Of a stretch of 64,000 nucleotides of DNA, positions 8,502-17,489 are shown in pieces. The notes below the pieces were generated by a model. It saw only the letters and a program-made list of their open reading frames with translations, ran no database searches and was not told the origin of the DNA. The stretch's first letter is position 1. Each line of letters opens with the position of its first letter. Source of the DNA: a bacterium (lineage in GTDB: Bacteria; 4484-113; JAFGCY01); NCBI GenBank assembly GCA_020440605.1, contig JAGRNT010000009.1, forward strand, positions 62,001-126,000, given 5' to 3'. Position numbers and translations under genes: made by a program.

Positions 8502-10271
8502 ATGTCCGACAAGAGTGAACTCGTACCGAAGCTGATCGACGCCCCGCAGTGGGCGGATGACATGGCGCGCAAGTATGCCTCCAGCGCGCTGTCGGTCTTC
8601 ACGCTGCATGGCAACGTGCTCGACCTGGTGGAATACACCCAGGAGGGCCAGCGCCGCTTCCTGCCGCTGGTGGACTTCCTCACGGACGTGTTCTTCGCCC
8701 AGCGCAGCCTCGTGATCACCTACGATCTCTCCAGCGGGATTCAGTGCCCGCAGAAGGAGATGCGGGCCGCGATGCTGAAGAGCGTGCGTGCCCTGGACAC
8801 CATCCGCGGCACGGACTACGCCGAGCGCGGCCTGCCCAAGGATCCGTTGAAGGCCATCGAGCTGATCAAGCGCGTGATCCGCGGCCGGCTGTCCTCAGCC
8901 AAGCCCTCGGAGAAGCGCATCGCCCTGATCATCAAGTACTCCGAAACCGTGTTCACCGAGGCCGAGGCCGGCGGCGGCAGCGTCCCGGACCGGGCCACGA
9001 GCATCGCGCTCGCGGAACTGGCGAGCGACCCTGACGTGCTGATGAACGACGTGACGATCGTGCTCGTGACCGAGAGCGTGCTCGCCATGAGCAAGCGCGT
9101 GCAGGCCCTGCCGAGCGGGGCCACGATCCAGATCCCCCTGCCGGATGAGGAGGCCCGCGAGCACTACATCGAGCGCGTCAACGGCCGTGCCGAGCTCGGG
9201 ATCTCCGACCAGCTGATCCAGGTCCTGAAGAAGCACACCTCGGGTCTGACGCTGATGCAGATCCGCAGCCTGCTGCAGGAGGCCAAGCTTGGCAATGTCG
9301 ACTTCGGCAAGCCGGACTACATCTACAGGCGCAAGCGTGAGATGATCGAGACGGAATGCCGCGGCCTGCTGGAATTCATCGAACCCAAGTACAACCTCTC
9401 GATGGTGGCCGTGCATGACCGCGCAGTCGATGAGCTGAAGCGCGACAGCAAGCTCGTGCTGGCCGGGCATCTCGATGCGGTGCCGATGGGCTACCTGATC
9501 ACCGGGCCGGCCGGAGCCGGCAAGAGCTTCCTGATCAAGAGTTTCGCAGGCGAGATAGGAATTCCCTGCGTGGAGCTGAAGAACTTCCGCGACAAGTGGG
9601 TCGGTGCCACGGAGCAGAACCTCGAGAAGATCATCAACGTCCTTTCGGGGCTGGCCCCGGTGGCCTGCATCATCGATGAGGCGGATGCCTACATGGGCAC
9701 CCGTGAGGGTGGCGGCGACAGCGGTGTGTCGAGCCGCGTATTCAGCCGCCTGACGAGCTTCATGGGTGACACCGCCAACCGCGGCAAGATCCTCTGGTTC
9801 CTGATCACCAACCGCCCGGACCTGCTGGCAATTGACTTAAAGCGCCAGGGCCGCGCGGAGAAGCATATCCCGCTCTTCCCGCCTGATGAGGAGAAGCACT
9901 ATGAGGACCTGTTCAAGGTCTTCAGGAAGAAGCTCGGCATCAAGACGGAGTTCGAGACCCTGTTCGGGCCGCCGCCCGAGGGTGCCGCGCTCAAGCTCAG
10001 CGATGTCAACAGCCACAGCGGGGCCGACCTCGAAGCGCTGCTGGTGCGGGCCAAGGGCATCGCGCTGCTGGAGGGACGCGAGGTGCTGCAGATTGACGAC
10101 CTCGTGAGCTGCCTGGCGGACTACATGTCGCCGGTCTATCCGCAGCAGGTGGAGTACCAGATCCTGCAGGCGGTGGCGGAAAGCACCTCGCGCAGCCTGA
10201 TCCCGGAGAAGTGGCAGATCGAGCCGCTGGAGCTGACGCACCGCATCCAGGCGCTGCGGCCCTACGTGTAG
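8502..10271 (+). CDS. Double-AAA ATPase with degenerate first module
   Basis: About 589 residues. The N-terminal ~280 residues fold-match an AAA module (IALIIKYSETVF, VTIVLVTESVLAM) but lack a Walker A. The C-terminal module has Walker A GPAGAGKS (335-342), Walker B CIIDEADAYMG, a sensor-1 Asn in LITNRPDLL and an Arg-rich RQGRAEKHIP. This is NSF/p97-like architecture with one dead and one live ATPase ring. There is no protease or membrane segment, so it is not FtsH. ATG 8502 is preferred to 8493 because TAAAAT overlaps the latter and lies seven bases before the former. The stop is followed 36 bases later by a GGAG hairpin repeat. Substrate unknown. Confidence 0.75.
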   Translation: MSDKSELVPKLIDAPQWADDMARKYASSALSVFTLHGNVLDLVEYTQEGQRRFLPLVDFLTDVFFAQRSLVITYDLSSGIQCPQKEMRAAMLKSVRALDTIRGTDYAERGLPKDPLKAIELIKRVIRGRLSSAKPSEKRIALIIKYSETVFTEAEAGGGSVPDRATSIALAELASDPDVLMNDVTIVLVTESVLAMSKRVQALPSGATIQIPLPDEEAREHYIERVNGRAELGISDQLIQVLKKHTSGLTLMQIRSLLQEAKLGNVDFGKPDYIYRRKREMIETECRGLLEFIEPKYNLSMVAVHDRAVDELKRDSKLVLAGHLDAVPMGYLITGPAGAGKSFLIKSFAGEIGIPCVELKNFRDKWVGATEQNLEKIINVLSGLAPVACIIDEADAYMGTREGGGDSGVSSRVFSRLTSFMGDTANRGKILWFLITNRPDLLAIDLKRQGRAEKHIPLFPPDEEKHYEDLFKVFRKKLGIKTEFETLFGPPPEGAALKLSDVNSHSGADLEALLVRAKGIALLEGREVLQIDDLVSCLADYMSPVYPQQVEYQILQAVAESTSRSLIPEKWQIEPLELTHRIQALRPYV

Positions 10272-10306
10272 GCCGAGGACTTGGGAGCTGAGTTGTAGGG
10301 AGTAGC

Positions 10307-10339
10307 GGAGGTGCGACACTTGTTGTCGCACAATTCTGG
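10307..10339 (+). repeat. GGAG-hairpin repeat, copy 1
   Basis: GGAG followed by an 8-base arm GTGCGACA, loop CTTGT, the exact complement TGTCGCAC, then AATTCT. It lies just downstream of the AAA ATPase stop, in the sense orientation. One of four similar elements within 510 bases. Confidence 0.75.
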
Positions 10340-10401
10340 GGGTTGAAGGATTGCGCAGTCAAGGCCGCTTGCATAGCTGGATACAAAAGTTCCTGCCAAG
10401 T

Positions 10402-10407
10402 TATAAT
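10402..10407 (+). promoter_or_regulatory. -10 box for leaderless hicB-like gene
   Basis: TATAAT, six bases before ATG 10414; no Shine-Dalgarno follows. Confidence 0.6.
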
Positions 10408-10413
10408 CAGGGC

Positions 10414-10638
10414 ATGGCTCGCGTTCTCAATCTGACAGCCTGGGTGATTCGCGAAGGAGAGGAATTCGTCTCCATCTGTCCTGAACTTGATGTCTCAAGC
10501 TGCGGCAGCACGGCTGAGGAAGCCAGGCGAATGCTCAATGAAGCACTTGAGGGATTCCTCGAGGTTGCCAGCGATGAGGAGATTGAGAGGAGGCTGGCGA
10601 ATCCGGTAGGATTTTCAGAGGCAATTACAATCCAGTGA
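10414..10638 (+). CDS. HicB-like (UPF0150) small protein
   Basis: 74 residues. The sequence LTAWVIREGEEFVSICPELDVSSCG, then STAEEARRMLNEALEGFLE, is the partial RNase-H-like fold of HicB antitoxins and UPF0150 proteins. A DNA-binding HTH or ribbon-helix-helix tail, found in full HicB antitoxins, is missing. No HicA toxin (a small dsRBD-like protein with a catalytic His) was found on either side, so it may be an orphan or solitary regulator. ATG 10414 follows TATAAT by six bases. Hairpin repeats flank it on both sides. Confidence 0.7.
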   Translation: MARVLNLTAWVIREGEEFVSICPELDVSSCGSTAEEARRMLNEALEGFLEVASDEEIERRLANPVGFSEAITIQ

Positions 10639-10643
10639 TTTTC

Positions 10644-10676
10644 GGAGGTGCGGCACTCGGTGCCGCACAATTCTGG
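10644..10676 (+). repeat. GGAG-hairpin repeat, copy 2
   Basis: GGAG, arm GTGCGGCA, loop CTCGG, arm TGCCGCAC, then AATTCT. It starts five bases after the hicB-like stop. Compared with copy 1, one A-T pair of the stem has become G-C on both sides, a compensatory change. Confidence 0.75.
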
Positions 10677-10743
10677 CAACGAATTCCCCGCGACGTATTG
10701 CCACCACTAAGAATTGGTTACTTCTTTGACTTCCTATACTGGG

Positions 10744-10772
10744 AATTGTGCGACATCAAGTGTCGCACCTCC
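10744..10772 (-). repeat. GGAG-hairpin repeat, copy 3
   Basis: On the minus strand: GGAG, arm GTGCGACA, loop CTTGA, arm TGTCGCAC, then AATT. Oriented with valS and located past its stop. Confidence 0.75.
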
Positions 10773-10784
10773 GGCATCAATGAA

Positions 10785-10813
10785 GATTGCGCGCAAGCAA
10801 GTTGCGCGCCTCC
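10785..10813 (-). repeat. GGAG-hairpin repeat, copy 4 / valS 3' hairpin
   Basis: On the minus strand, directly overlapping the end of valS: GGAG, arm GCGCGCAA, loop CTTGC, arm TTGCGCGC, then AATCTT. Same frame of motifs as copies 1-3, with several paired stem changes. It may also act as the valS transcript 3' end. Confidence 0.65.
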
Positions 10814-13518
10814 TAGCCCTCTTCCTCTTCCGCAAGTACGCAGTCCACACTGAAGGGGTAGCCCTCCAGGTAGGCTTCAGTCTCCGGGCCCTTGCCGCTG
10901 TGGATCGTGATCGCCTGTGAGTTGGTCGTGGCCAGCAGGTCGCCCTTGACAGCCGCGATGTCCGCCTCAGCCAGCGGCTTCTCCGCATCCCCGCAGTTGT
11001 AGACGCGCAGCTCGGCGACCAGCTTCTTCATTGACACATTCTGCTGGCTCTTCCACTTGCGCACACTGTCAATCAGGCGGCTCATGGCTGCGGTCTGGGA
11101 ATTGCTGCTGTCATCAGCGCCGCTGGCAATGCCGGTCTGCTGCGGCCAGCTTTCCTCATGGATGCTGCGCCTGTCGCTGAACTGGGCGAAGTACCAGCTC
11201 CAGCATTCCTCGGTGATGTGCGGGATGATCGGGGCGAACATGCGGATCACGCTGGACAGTGCGATGAACAGTGTGGCCTGGGCACTGCGGCGCATGGCGT
11301 CGGCGTCAAGGTCCGCATGCGCACCCGTCGCCAGCTCATCCTTGTACAGGCGGCCCTTGGTGAACTCCAGGTAGTTGTCGCAGAGGTCGGCCCAGAAGAA
11401 TGACTCCGCCGCCTGCTTGGCATCGCCGAACTCGAAGCGTTCATTGGCTTTCGTGGCCTGCTCTATCGTGGCATCCAGGCGGTGCAGCAGCCAGATGTCC
11501 GTCGGGTAGCTGACCATTGCCAATAGCGCCGCCATGTCCACGCTACCATCCTGCATCGGCGGCTCGAACTCGCCGATCAAGTGCCTGAGCGCGAACTTCG
11601 TTGCATTGAACAGTTTGTTGATCAGCTTGCGGCCTTCGCCGAGGCTCTTCTCGTCATAGATCGTATCCGTGCCGAGCTTCGGGCTGCCGGACCAGTAGCG
11701 CAGGTTGTCAGCGGTGTACTGCTCCACCATCTGCGCCGGCGACACGCCATGCCCCTTGCTCTTGGAGATCTTGCCGCGGTTGGCATCCTGCGCATGCCCG
11801 CTGATCACGATGTCGCGCCAGGGGATCTCGCCGAAGTGGAAGTAGGCCTTGGCAATCGTGTAGAAGGCCCAGGTGCGGATGATGTCATGCGCCTGCGGAC
11901 GCAGGTCGAAGGGGAAGAGCTGGTTGTGCTTGGCGTTGTCAGCCACGCTCTTCGAGAAGTCGTACTCCGTATTCAGCAGTGGCGTGACCGAGCTCGTGGC
12001 CCAGGTATCCATCACATCCATGTCCGGCGTGAACTCACCTTCAGCACTTGGCCTGTCCACCAGCGGATTGACCGGCAACTGGGTATGATCCGCGATCACG
12101 ATGTTGCCATCGCGGTCATACCAGGCCGGGAAGGGCACGCCGTTGTAGCGTTGGCGGCTGATGCACCAGTCGGCATTCAGGTTCTCCACCCAGTTCTCGA
12201 AGCGCTTGAACATGTGCGGCGGATGCCAGTTGACTTTGCGGCCCTGCTCGATGAGCTGTGCCTTGTGCTCCAGCAGGTTGACATACCACTGCTGGGTCAC
12301 GAGGATCTCGATCGGCACGCCGCCGCGCTCGGAATGGCGCACCACATGCACGATGTCCTTAACGTTGCCAAGCAGTCCCGCTTCCTTCAGCAGCTCGACG
12401 ATCTTCGTGCGGGCCTGCTTGACCTTCAGGCCCTGCAGTTCAGCGGCGAAGGCCCGGGCCCTGGCCGTATCACGCACGGGCCACTGAGCCGCCAACGTGC
12501 TGCGCTGTCCATCCATATAGCTGCCGCTGGCCAGGCTGCAGTCCAGCTCGGCCGCCTCGGTGTATCGATCCGCAAACTCAATCAGCCGCCCGTCTGTCCC
12601 GATGATCACACGCGTCGGCAGCTTGTACAGCTCCCAATGCTCCACGTCCTCCTGGTCGCCGAAGGTGCAGCACATCAGGATGCCGGTGCCCTTCTCGGGA
12701 TCGGCCTTCTCGCTTGGCAGCACCGGCACTTCCACCCCGAACAGCGGGGTCACTGCCTTCCTGCCGAACAGGTGCCTGTAGCGCTCATCCTCGGGATGGG
12801 CCAGCAGGGCCACGCAGGCCGGGATCAGCTCCGGGCGGGTGGTGGCGATCGTCACCGGGATCAGCTCACCGTCGTTGTCAATCTGGAAGGTGATGTCATG
12901 GAAGTGGCCGGGGACTTCCCTGTCCTCGATCTCCGCCTGGGCGATTGCCGTCTGGTCAGCCCAGCACCACTGCGTCGGTGCCTCACGGCGGTAGACGATG
13001 CCCTTGTTGTAGAGGTCGATGAAGCTCGCCTGGGAGATGGCGCGGCTCTTCTCACTGATCGTGGTGTAGAACTCGTTCCAGTCGCAGGAAAGCGCCAGGC
13101 TCTGCCACAGCGCGATGAACTCGGCCTCGGCGGCCTCCACGATCGGCTTGCATTCCTCGATGAACTTCTCGCGGCCGACCTCATGCGCACGGATGCCCTT
13201 CTCACGCTCCACGAGGCGTTCGGTGGGCAGGCCGTTGTCGTCGAAGCCGAAGGGGTAGAAAATGTGCTTCCCCTTCATGCGCTGGTAGCGGACGTTCATG
13301 TCGGTCTGGGTGTAGCTGTAGACGTGGCCGATATGGAGCGCGCCGGATACCGTCGGCGGCGGGGTGTCCACGCTGAAGATCTGCTCGCGGGACTTCGTCC
13401 TGTCGAAGCGGTAGACGCCGCAGTCCATCCAGTACTGCTGCCAGAAGCGCTCGCGCTCAAGCCCGCCGTAGTTCTTCGGCAGCTCGTTTATGTCTCCAAT
13501 CGGCTTGGGGTAATCCAT
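10813..13518 (-). CDS. valS: Valyl-tRNA synthetase, archaeal/Rickettsia-like subtype
   Basis: Charges tRNA-Val. Class I signatures are H62-I-G-H65 in GALHIGHVYSY and K583-I-S-K-S587 in the KMSKS position. The segment FGFDDNGLPTER replaces the PG.DHAGIATQ of ordinary bacterial ValRS; this and the 901-residue length place it in the archaeal/Rickettsia-like subgroup. The C-terminal ~60 residues end in the short coiled coil typical of ValRS. GAGGA lies about 10 bases before the ATG, and TATACT at 13550-13555 (minus strand) is a likely -10, so this gene has a leader. It is divergent from the GNAT gene. Confidence 0.95.
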   Translation of the reverse strand: MDYPKPIGDINELPKNYGGLERERFWQQYWMDCGVYRFDRTKSREQIFSVDTPPPTVSGALHIGHVYSYTQTDMNVRYQRMKGKHIFYPFGFDDNGLPTERLVEREKGIRAHEVGREKFIEECKPIVEAAEAEFIALWQSLALSCDWNEFYTTISEKSRAISQASFIDLYNKGIVYRREAPTQWCWADQTAIAQAEIEDREVPGHFHDITFQIDNDGELIPVTIATTRPELIPACVALLAHPEDERYRHLFGRKAVTPLFGVEVPVLPSEKADPEKGTGILMCCTFGDQEDVEHWELYKLPTRVIIGTDGRLIEFADRYTEAAELDCSLASGSYMDGQRSTLAAQWPVRDTARARAFAAELQGLKVKQARTKIVELLKEAGLLGNVKDIVHVVRHSERGGVPIEILVTQQWYVNLLEHKAQLIEQGRKVNWHPPHMFKRFENWVENLNADWCISRQRYNGVPFPAWYDRDGNIVIADHTQLPVNPLVDRPSAEGEFTPDMDVMDTWATSSVTPLLNTEYDFSKSVADNAKHNQLFPFDLRPQAHDIIRTWAFYTIAKAYFHFGEIPWRDIVISGHAQDANRGKISKSKGHGVSPAQMVEQYTADNLRYWSGSPKLGTDTIYDEKSLGEGRKLINKLFNATKFALRHLIGEFEPPMQDGSVDMAALLAMVSYPTDIWLLHRLDATIEQATKANERFEFGDAKQAAESFFWADLCDNYLEFTKGRLYKDELATGAHADLDADAMRRSAQATLFIALSSVIRMFAPIIPHITEECWSWYFAQFSDRRSIHEESWPQQTGIASGADDSSNSQTAAMSRLIDSVRKWKSQQNVSMKKLVAELRVYNCGDAEKPLAEADIAAVKGDLLATTNSQAITIHSGKGPETEAYLEGYPFSVDCVLAEEEEG

Positions 13519-13566
13519 TTAATATTCCTCGTGGAAAAAACAGCCTACTAGTATAACGAGCGGCGC

Positions 13567-13572
13567 TATCAT
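13567..13572 (+). promoter_or_regulatory. -10 box for leaderless GNAT gene
   Basis: TATCAT, six bases before ATG 13579. The divergent valS -10 (TATACT, 13550-13555) is only 11 bases away, so the two promoters must overlap. Confidence 0.55.
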
Positions 13573-13578
13573 TGCTGC

Positions 13579-14046
13579 ATGCTCAACCCCTGTGACCTGC
13601 CCGTGCATGCAGTTGAAGCGGACGGCGTGCTGATCAGCACGGACCGCTCCCTGCTCGATCTCGACATGATCTTCTCCTTCCTGAGCAGCGCATACTGGTG
13701 CGAAGGCATCACGCGCGAGCAGGTAGAACGGCAGCTCGGAGCCTCGCTGACCTTCGGTCTGTATGTTGATGGCGAACAACGCGGCTTCTGCCGGGTGCTG
13801 ACGGACCTGACACGGTTTGCATACCTCGCTGACGTGCTGGTGCCGGATCAGTACCAGGGACAGGGTTATGGCCGCCGGCTGGTGCGGGCGGCGATGGATC
13901 ATCCGGAACTGCGTGATGTGAACCGCTGGCTGCTGGCAACCAGGGATGCGCACGGCGTATACGGCCCCTGCGGCTTTGAGCCGCTCGGGAAGCCGGAGAT
14001 GTGGATGGAATGCAAGCAGCCGAAGGATGAGCGTCGCTGGCGCTAG
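13579..14046 (+). CDS. GNAT-family N-acetyltransferase
   Basis: 155 residues. Acetyl-CoA binding motif A is visible as VLVPDQYQGQGYGRRLV (Q-x-x-G-x-G), preceded by the beta strand AYLADV and followed by WLLATRDAHGVYGPCGFEPL, the usual C-terminal GNAT strand and helix. The substrate cannot be told. The start sits six bases after TATCAT. Confidence 0.85.
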   Translation: MLNPCDLPVHAVEADGVLISTDRSLLDLDMIFSFLSSAYWCEGITREQVERQLGASLTFGLYVDGEQRGFCRVLTDLTRFAYLADVLVPDQYQGQGYGRRLVRAAMDHPELRDVNRWLLATRDAHGVYGPCGFEPLGKPEMWMECKQPKDERRWR

Positions 14047-14114
14047 AATAGAATATACTTTTGAATCTAGATACGCACCTGTTGTGTTGAAATGAATAGG
14101 GAGATCCACTGATT

Positions 14115-14828
14115 ATGAGCCCCTTCAGAGAGACATTGGATCGAGTAAATCTCACAGTTTCTGCGCTGGGGACAACGGTGCTTGGGGTGATTACTACTCG
14201 TTTGTATTTGGGTTTAATGAGTTTTAGAAATAGTGGTGAAGTTAAACTTCAAATCAAACATTTTGGGGCAGCAGATGAGTGGTTGTTTACTGGTGCATTT
14301 TGGTCAATTCTCTGTTCTATTGTTTTTGTAATCATTTCAGGCAGAAAGATCCATGCACTTGCACAACATAATTTGGAGCTAGAAAAGAAGCTTAGTGAAA
14401 TTCAAGATGCAAGGAAAAATAATTGTGATACTCCATTGCAGAATTCTGCTCCAACTGATAAAGAGGCAGAAGTTCAGGCAATTAGCTCTTCACACAATTC
14501 TGATCAGATAATTAGTGGAATCATTGAAATTATAAGTTTGACGGAAGTTAGTAATCTAAGAAAGGAAACTCTTTTAAAAGCCTTTGTAGGAGATTATGTA
14601 ACCAGACAAGTGGAATTCCATTCAGTAGTTGGGTATGAGGGTTCACGTGCTCTGATGTGTAGTGAAAAAGGAGGCTTGCAATATTATCAAAGAATCACTG
14701 ATCAAGAAATGAAAATGTACATGGATCATAGAAAAGGGCAAAATATATTAATTTCCGGAGTAATAAAGGATATAGAGGCAACTGGATTGATTGAATTACA
14801 TACAATGAGTTATGAATCAACAACATAA
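14115..14828 (+). CDS. Membrane protein with C-terminal OB-fold-like domain, AT-rich
   Basis: 237 residues, strikingly AT-rich against its GC-rich neighbours, so probably acquired. Two membrane segments (LTVSALGTTVLGVITTRLYLGL near 12-34 and FWSILCSIVFVIIS near 62-76) are followed by a short coiled coil (HALAQHNLELEKKLSEIQ) and a polar linker. The last ~85 residues (AFVGDYVTRQVEF, then KKGQ-like GQNILISGVIKDIEATGLIEL) resemble small OB-fold tRNA_anti-like domains. GGGAGA precedes the ATG. Function unknown; no mobile-element gene is next to it. Confidence 0.6.
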   Translation: MSPFRETLDRVNLTVSALGTTVLGVITTRLYLGLMSFRNSGEVKLQIKHFGAADEWLFTGAFWSILCSIVFVIISGRKIHALAQHNLELEKKLSEIQDARKNNCDTPLQNSAPTDKEAEVQAISSSHNSDQIISGIIEIISLTEVSNLRKETLLKAFVGDYVTRQVEFHSVVGYEGSRALMCSEKGGLQYYQRITDQEMKMYMDHRKGQNILISGVIKDIEATGLIELHTMSYESTT

Positions 14829-15149
14829 ACGGATTAAGTAACGAAGAATTGTATGGTTGAAGATGGAATTCAGCAATCTTATAGTTGTTAAAACTAAAGA
14901 ACAGAATGCACTAACTGGCATGCGCAATTAGTTGAAAGTGAAATGACACCGTAATATAAATCAATATTGCCAAAGCCAAGGAAATCTACGTCAGTTTTGA
15001 CTTGTTGCTTTGTAGGGTTCAATTCGCTTTCCACAAGATCACAACTTGCGGCAGAGTTATAGGAACTAGATTGCAAGTGAAATAGAGTGTAGGTTTCTCC
15101 GTGTCCTCACACAACGTTAAGATGGAAAAGGCCGGCGCTGGCGCTGAGA
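14829..15149. other. AT-rich non-coding stretch
   Basis: Continues the low-GC composition of the preceding gene up to about 15115. No credible gene, RNA or repeat was recognised. It looks like the remainder of an acquired segment. Confidence 0.5.
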
Positions 15150-17489
15150 CTACAGCTTGAACTCGAAGCGCTCGATGTGCTCAGATTCATGCACGAGTCC
15201 GTTGTCAACGTGGATTCGGTAACCCGGCAGGCTGTTGCCATCCCGGTCACGGTTCCACTGCACTTCTAGCTCGCGTCCGGCCACAAGGCAGTTTGAGAGG
15301 AAGAAGCTCTCCAGCCCGAAGGGGAAGGGGTCGAACAGGATGCTGCGCTTCACTACCGCATTGTCACGCTGCTCCTGTACGCGCACGCCGGCCACGTAGC
15401 GCAGCAGCAGGTCCGCCACCCAGGAATGCATGTAGTCATCCACGCCGCGGTACTCGCAGGCGCTGCCATTGTGCGGATGGTAATGCTCGAAGCAGTTCGG
15501 CCGCGTCAGGTCCTTGCCGGCCCCGGCAGCATCGCCATTCTCGAAATGCATCATCTCGATGTAGCGGCGCAGGAAGCTCGCCAGCTGCGGGCGGTAGACA
15601 TCGCCATCCAGCTCCGCCAGCCGCTCCAGCACCTCACAGACATGGCTGTTGACCATCGGCCAGACCCGCCCGTTCCAGGGGCAGTTGGCCCGCTCCCCTC
15701 GCCAGGCGGGGTCCGCACTGAAGTACGGGTCGTCCTGCGGCACCGTTGCCAGCGGCCAGTCCGTCCAGAAGCCCGCAGGGTCAGTCAGGCGCTCGCCGAT
15801 GCGCAGCGCGCGCTCGCGGCCGGCCAGCCCGAACAGGGCGGGGTAGCAGCCCACGGCGGCGAGGAAATGGCTGCGCTGCTTCTTCTGCGCGCTGTAGTCC
15901 ATGTACCAGCCGCGCTTCTCATCCCACATGTAGGCGTTGACAGCGGCATGGATGTGGGCCTTGAGCTCCGTCAGCTCCTTGATGTCGCCCGACTTTTGCT
16001 GCTGCCAGGCCAGCTCCAGCAGTTCGCCGGACAGGCTGTAGACGTAGCTCGAGACATCCACGCCCTTCAGCCGGAGCTTGTGGTCCCAGCCGTAGCTGTC
16101 AGCCTTGTCGTCGGCGAAGAAGTAGCGGCTCGTGAATTCCTGCCCGGTCTCATACTGGTCGCGAATGTCGAAGAGGTCCATCCCCTCGCGGTCGCGGTCC
16201 TTCTGGTAGAAGCCCAGCAGCCGCCTCAGCGGATCATAGATCTTGGCCGCATATGCGTCGTCAGGATGGTGCAGGCGGGTCAGCATCACGGCGCGGCCCA
16301 CATCGGTGTGGTAGAAGCCGTTCTTGTTGACATGCCGCGCGTAGATATGCGCCGGGAAATGCCCGCTGCGGGTCTGGTGTGCGATGTGGTTGTCAAGACA
16401 GCCGCGCGCCAGCTCCGGGTCCCGCAGCCAGCGGGCCTCGAACATGTGGCACATCAGGCTGTAGGTGATCACGCCGCGGAAGTAGGACAGGCCCTCCGTC
16501 ACCGCGGGGGCCACGTAGTTGGCAGCGGCGGGCAGGGCGTTCAGGCGCAGCCCGTACCAGCGGTACCAGTAGTAGCGCGTAAGCATCGGGTCGCTACATT
16601 CGAAGTGCGGCACGAGCGAGAGGAACTCCCGCCAGGCGCTGTCCGGATCCTGCGGCCCGCCGGAAACCGCACTGCCGGGCTGGCTCTCGCTGAGCGCGAT
16701 GTCCAGCTCCAGCGCGAACTCCTCCGTGTTGTCAGCGGCCTGCCAGTGCATCCCTGCATGGATCACGTTGCCAAGCAGGTTGCGGCCCTCGAGCTTTCCA
16801 TTCAGCTGTCCATCGGCACTGAGGCTGTCCCACAGGGGCGTGTAGCGCAGCTCGGGCAGTACGCGTGCGCCGTGCGAGGGCGTGACCTGCAGGCTGTCCG
16901 GCTGGCGGTCAGCATGCAGCGCGATGCGCAGCTGCAGCGGTTCATCCCCACGCCCATGGGCCCGGGAGGCGAAGGACTGCCGCCAGCTCAGGCTGCCGTC
17001 CGCCGCCCAGAAATCGCTGAGCAACAGCTGTTCATTGTCACGCGGCCGTTCGCGCATCGTCCAGGCAATGACATGCAGGCGCTGTCCCGCAGCAGCCTGG
17101 CCCCGCAACCGGATATCGCAGTGCAGGCGGCTGTCCGGGCCGATACTGCGCCGCTCCTCCAGTTCGATGTCGCTCTCGCGCCAGTCCGCCGGCCCCGTGC
17201 TCAGGCCCAGCGCGTGCCGGGCCCGGATCGCGGCAGGCGTCCACTGCCAGTCCAGCAGGCGCGGCTGCAGTTCATGCAGCACCCTGCCTCCAGCGGCAGT
17301 GTTCTCCTCCAGCACGACACTCACGCAGAGCAGGGCCGGCACCGCCGTATCGCCCCAGTGGCATTCATCCCAGAAGCCCGGCACATGCAGGTGCTGCGGG
17401 AAGGGCGGGGCGTAGAGCAGCATCCCGCCGTTGCCGAGATACCACTTGTCCGTGCGCGCCAGCAGTTCGTTGAAGCCTTCCAGTTGCAT
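15150..17489 (-). CDS. Six-hairpin glycoside hydrolase (MGH1/trehalase-like)
   Basis: About 779 residues with no signal peptide, so cytoplasmic. A beta-rich N-terminal half is followed by an (alpha/alpha)6 barrel: FRGVITYSLMCHMFEARWLRDPELARG, GHFPAHIYARHV, and NCPWNGRVWPMVNSH, the GxVWPMxN motif of GH37/63-like glucosidases. It ends in a small beta domain. It is a distant paralogue of the gene at 20506-23346 (both share CSD..L.RYWYY and LSDPQIARG/LRDPELARG patterns) but lacks that gene's insertion. ATG 17489 lies seven bases after TACAGT; a longer frame to 17540 is open. Substrate unknown, perhaps an alpha-linked oligosaccharide. Confidence 0.72.
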   Translation of the reverse strand: MQLEGFNELLARTDKWYLGNGGMLLYAPPFPQHLHVPGFWDECHWGDTAVPALLCVSVVLEENTAAGGRVLHELQPRLLDWQWTPAAIRARHALGLSTGPADWRESDIELEERRSIGPDSRLHCDIRLRGQAAAGQRLHVIAWTMRERPRDNEQLLLSDFWAADGSLSWRQSFASRAHGRGDEPLQLRIALHADRQPDSLQVTPSHGARVLPELRYTPLWDSLSADGQLNGKLEGRNLLGNVIHAGMHWQAADNTEEFALELDIALSESQPGSAVSGGPQDPDSAWREFLSLVPHFECSDPMLTRYYWYRWYGLRLNALPAAANYVAPAVTEGLSYFRGVITYSLMCHMFEARWLRDPELARGCLDNHIAHQTRSGHFPAHIYARHVNKNGFYHTDVGRAVMLTRLHHPDDAYAAKIYDPLRRLLGFYQKDRDREGMDLFDIRDQYETGQEFTSRYFFADDKADSYGWDHKLRLKGVDVSSYVYSLSGELLELAWQQQKSGDIKELTELKAHIHAAVNAYMWDEKRGWYMDYSAQKKQRSHFLAAVGCYPALFGLAGRERALRIGERLTDPAGFWTDWPLATVPQDDPYFSADPAWRGERANCPWNGRVWPMVNSHVCEVLERLAELDGDVYRPQLASFLRRYIEMMHFENGDAAGAGKDLTRPNCFEHYHPHNGSACEYRGVDDYMHSWVADLLLRYVAGVRVQEQRDNAVVKRSILFDPFPFGLESFFLSNCLVAGRELEVQWNRDRDGNSLPGYRIHVDNGLVHESEHIERFEFKL

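Noticed and set aside
9500..10271. FtsH protease for the AAA gene at 8502
   Set aside because: No membrane helices and no HExxH zinc protease domain; the gene ends after the second AAA module.
11581..13551. Long plus-strand open frame of 656 codons opposite valS
   Set aside because: It is the antisense shadow of valS; it has no start signal and no recognisable domain.
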